A DNA stretch of 6,912 bases from Bradyrhizobium sp. GTDB lineage: Bacteria; Pseudomonadota; Alphaproteobacteria; Rhizobiales; Xanthobacteraceae. The stretch is from assembly GCA_019243075.1 (NCBI GenBank), contig JAFAUV010000102.1, forward strand, positions 1 through 6,912, read 5' to 3'. A program made the translations under genes and the position numbers. Within the stretch, counting starts at the first letter, position 1. Each line of letters starts with the position of its first letter. The notes under the pieces were generated by a model. That model worked only from the letters and a program-made list of their open reading frames with translations, made no database searches and was not told the origin of the DNA. Positions 6,481 through 6,912 of the stretch are shown here, one piece after another.

Positions 6481-6768
6481 TTGCCTGTGTACCGCGCCGA
6501 CCTTCCGCGGACCTTGACGCTCGTTGTCGCGCTGCCCTTCGTGGCCGCCACAACGGGTGCTTTCGCGCGCGACCTTCGCCCGGCCGATACCCAAAACGAG
6601 GATGGTCCGACGGTCCGGCCGCAACGCTACAGGGGCGATCCGATCGAGAAGCGCTCGCGCGTCCGGCACGAGATCGGCGTCTTCCACTCGCGCCAGCGGC
6701 TTGGCGACCGGGCCAGGGGCGATGACGCGTCCGCCGAGTTGATCGAGCGCATTGGCAAGGCGGAGTGA
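6481..6768 (+). pseudogene. Internally deleted, degenerate remnant of a DctP-type TRAP transporter substrate-binding protein
   Basis: The frame of 95 codons begins TTG and encodes a Sec signal peptide (hydrophobic about 11-28, cleavage after G-A-F-A), then a mature start R-D-L-R-P-A-D-T-Q-N-E-D-G-P-T-V. This, with the following I-E-K-R-S and H-E-I-G-V-F-H-S-R-Q-x-L-G, matches the N-terminal lobe of DctP proteins, whose usual pattern is a-D-x-x-x-x-D-Y-P-T-V, then a helix, then G-R-h-x-I-x-V-F-x-x-x-Q-L-G. The last residues, A-E-L-I-E-R-I-G-K-A-E, resemble the C-terminal helix of the same family. Normal length is about 320-340, so roughly 240 central residues are missing. Several family positions are also changed (Y of DYPTV to G, GGR to RVR). 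It could still be made as a small exported protein, but it cannot form a two-lobed binding site. The family match is from memory, not a search. Confidence 0.6.
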
Positions 6769-6774
6769 ATCATC

Positions 6775-6912
6775 TTGCCACCTCGCACCAGCGACGCGAC
6801 AGAACGGATGCCGAGCCTCGCTGCCCGCGCGCGGGTACGCATCGTCGGCCTCCTCCGCGCGGTGCCGATCCGCTGGCGCATCCTGTCGATCGCCGCGCTG
6901 AATTCCGCTGTC
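6775..6912 (+). CDS. N-terminus of a membrane-anchored sensor-type protein, possibly GGDEF/EAL, truncated by the window edge
   Basis: A frame opens six bases after the preceding stop and runs off the window. From TTG 6775 it gives 46 residues; from the in-frame ATG 6808 it gives 35. The residues from that ATG are MPSLAARARVRIVG, then L-L-R-A-V-P-I-R-W-R-I-L-S-I-A-A-L-N-S-A-V: a basic cytosolic N-terminus leading into a membrane helix. The P-I-R-W-R-I-L-S-I-A-A-L-N stretch resembles, from memory, the start of Bradyrhizobium bifunctional diguanylate cyclase/phosphodiesterase sensors, but no catalytic domain is visible here. GGAG at 6762-6765, nine bases upstream, favours the TTG; the ATG has no obvious ribosome binding site. 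The frame is the same as that of the DctP-like remnant, separated by one TGA, so cotranscription is likely. Confidence 0.5.
   Translation, partial: MPPRTSDATERMPSLAARARVRIVGLLRAVPIRWRILSIAALNSAV

Noticed and set aside
6270..6551. Minus-strand 93-codon frame covering the ugpB upstream region
   Set aside because: It overlaps the ugpB start and the signal-peptide frame on the other strand, lacks a clear ribosome binding site and recognisable motifs, and lies over the divergent promoter region.
1..6912. CRISPR array, tRNA or rRNA genes
   Set aside because: No regularly spaced direct repeats, cloverleaf-like segments with TTCGA arms, or rRNA-like conserved stretches were seen on either strand.

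Overview
The window looks like chromosomal DNA from a GC-rich alphaproteobacterium, most likely Bradyrhizobium or a close Nitrobacteraceae relative. The evidence is the high G+C, the strong codon bias that opens long shadow frames on both strands, a REP-like repeat (an AGCGAAGCGAAGC core between ATTGC/GCAAT arms) of the kind scattered through those genomes, a CGAATAG-type intergenic repeat, and protein sequences typical of that group. The assignment is made by recognition, not by a database search.

Layout. Positions 1-6276 carry five genes, all on the minus strand. In transcription order (right to left) they are: ugpB, the periplasmic sn-glycerol-3-phosphate binding protein (6276-4948); an APH-fold phosphotransferase with an altered Brenner motif (4883-3888); a Tat-exported family-5 (dipeptide/oligopeptide type) solute-binding protein (3692-2073); a DppB-type permease (1972-959); and a DppC-type permease (945-43). 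The start of what should be the DppD-type ATPase follows at position 40, but its frame hits a stop after 11 codons, right at the window edge. On the plus strand, divergent from ugpB, lie a 95-codon frame that reads as a decayed, internally deleted TRAP-transporter DctP binding protein (6481-6768) and, six bases on, the N-terminus of a membrane protein that resembles a GGDEF/EAL-type sensor and runs off the right edge (6775-6912).

How the genes work together. The family-5 binding protein and the two permeases form the periplasmic and membrane parts of one peptide/nickel-type ABC importer. Spacing is tight (13 bp between the permease genes), and a hairpin-forming repeat separates the abundant binding protein from the permeases. 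UgpB would feed glycerol-3-phosphate or glycerophosphodiesters to UgpAE/UgpC, but none of those partners is in the window, so this copy is an orphan here. The phosphotransferase between the two transport units has no assignable substrate.

No clearly new multi-gene system is visible. The points most worth a second look are the broken ATPase start, the DctP remnant next to a sensor gene, the T-G-E catalytic loop in the kinase-like protein, and the ugpB gene without its permeases.
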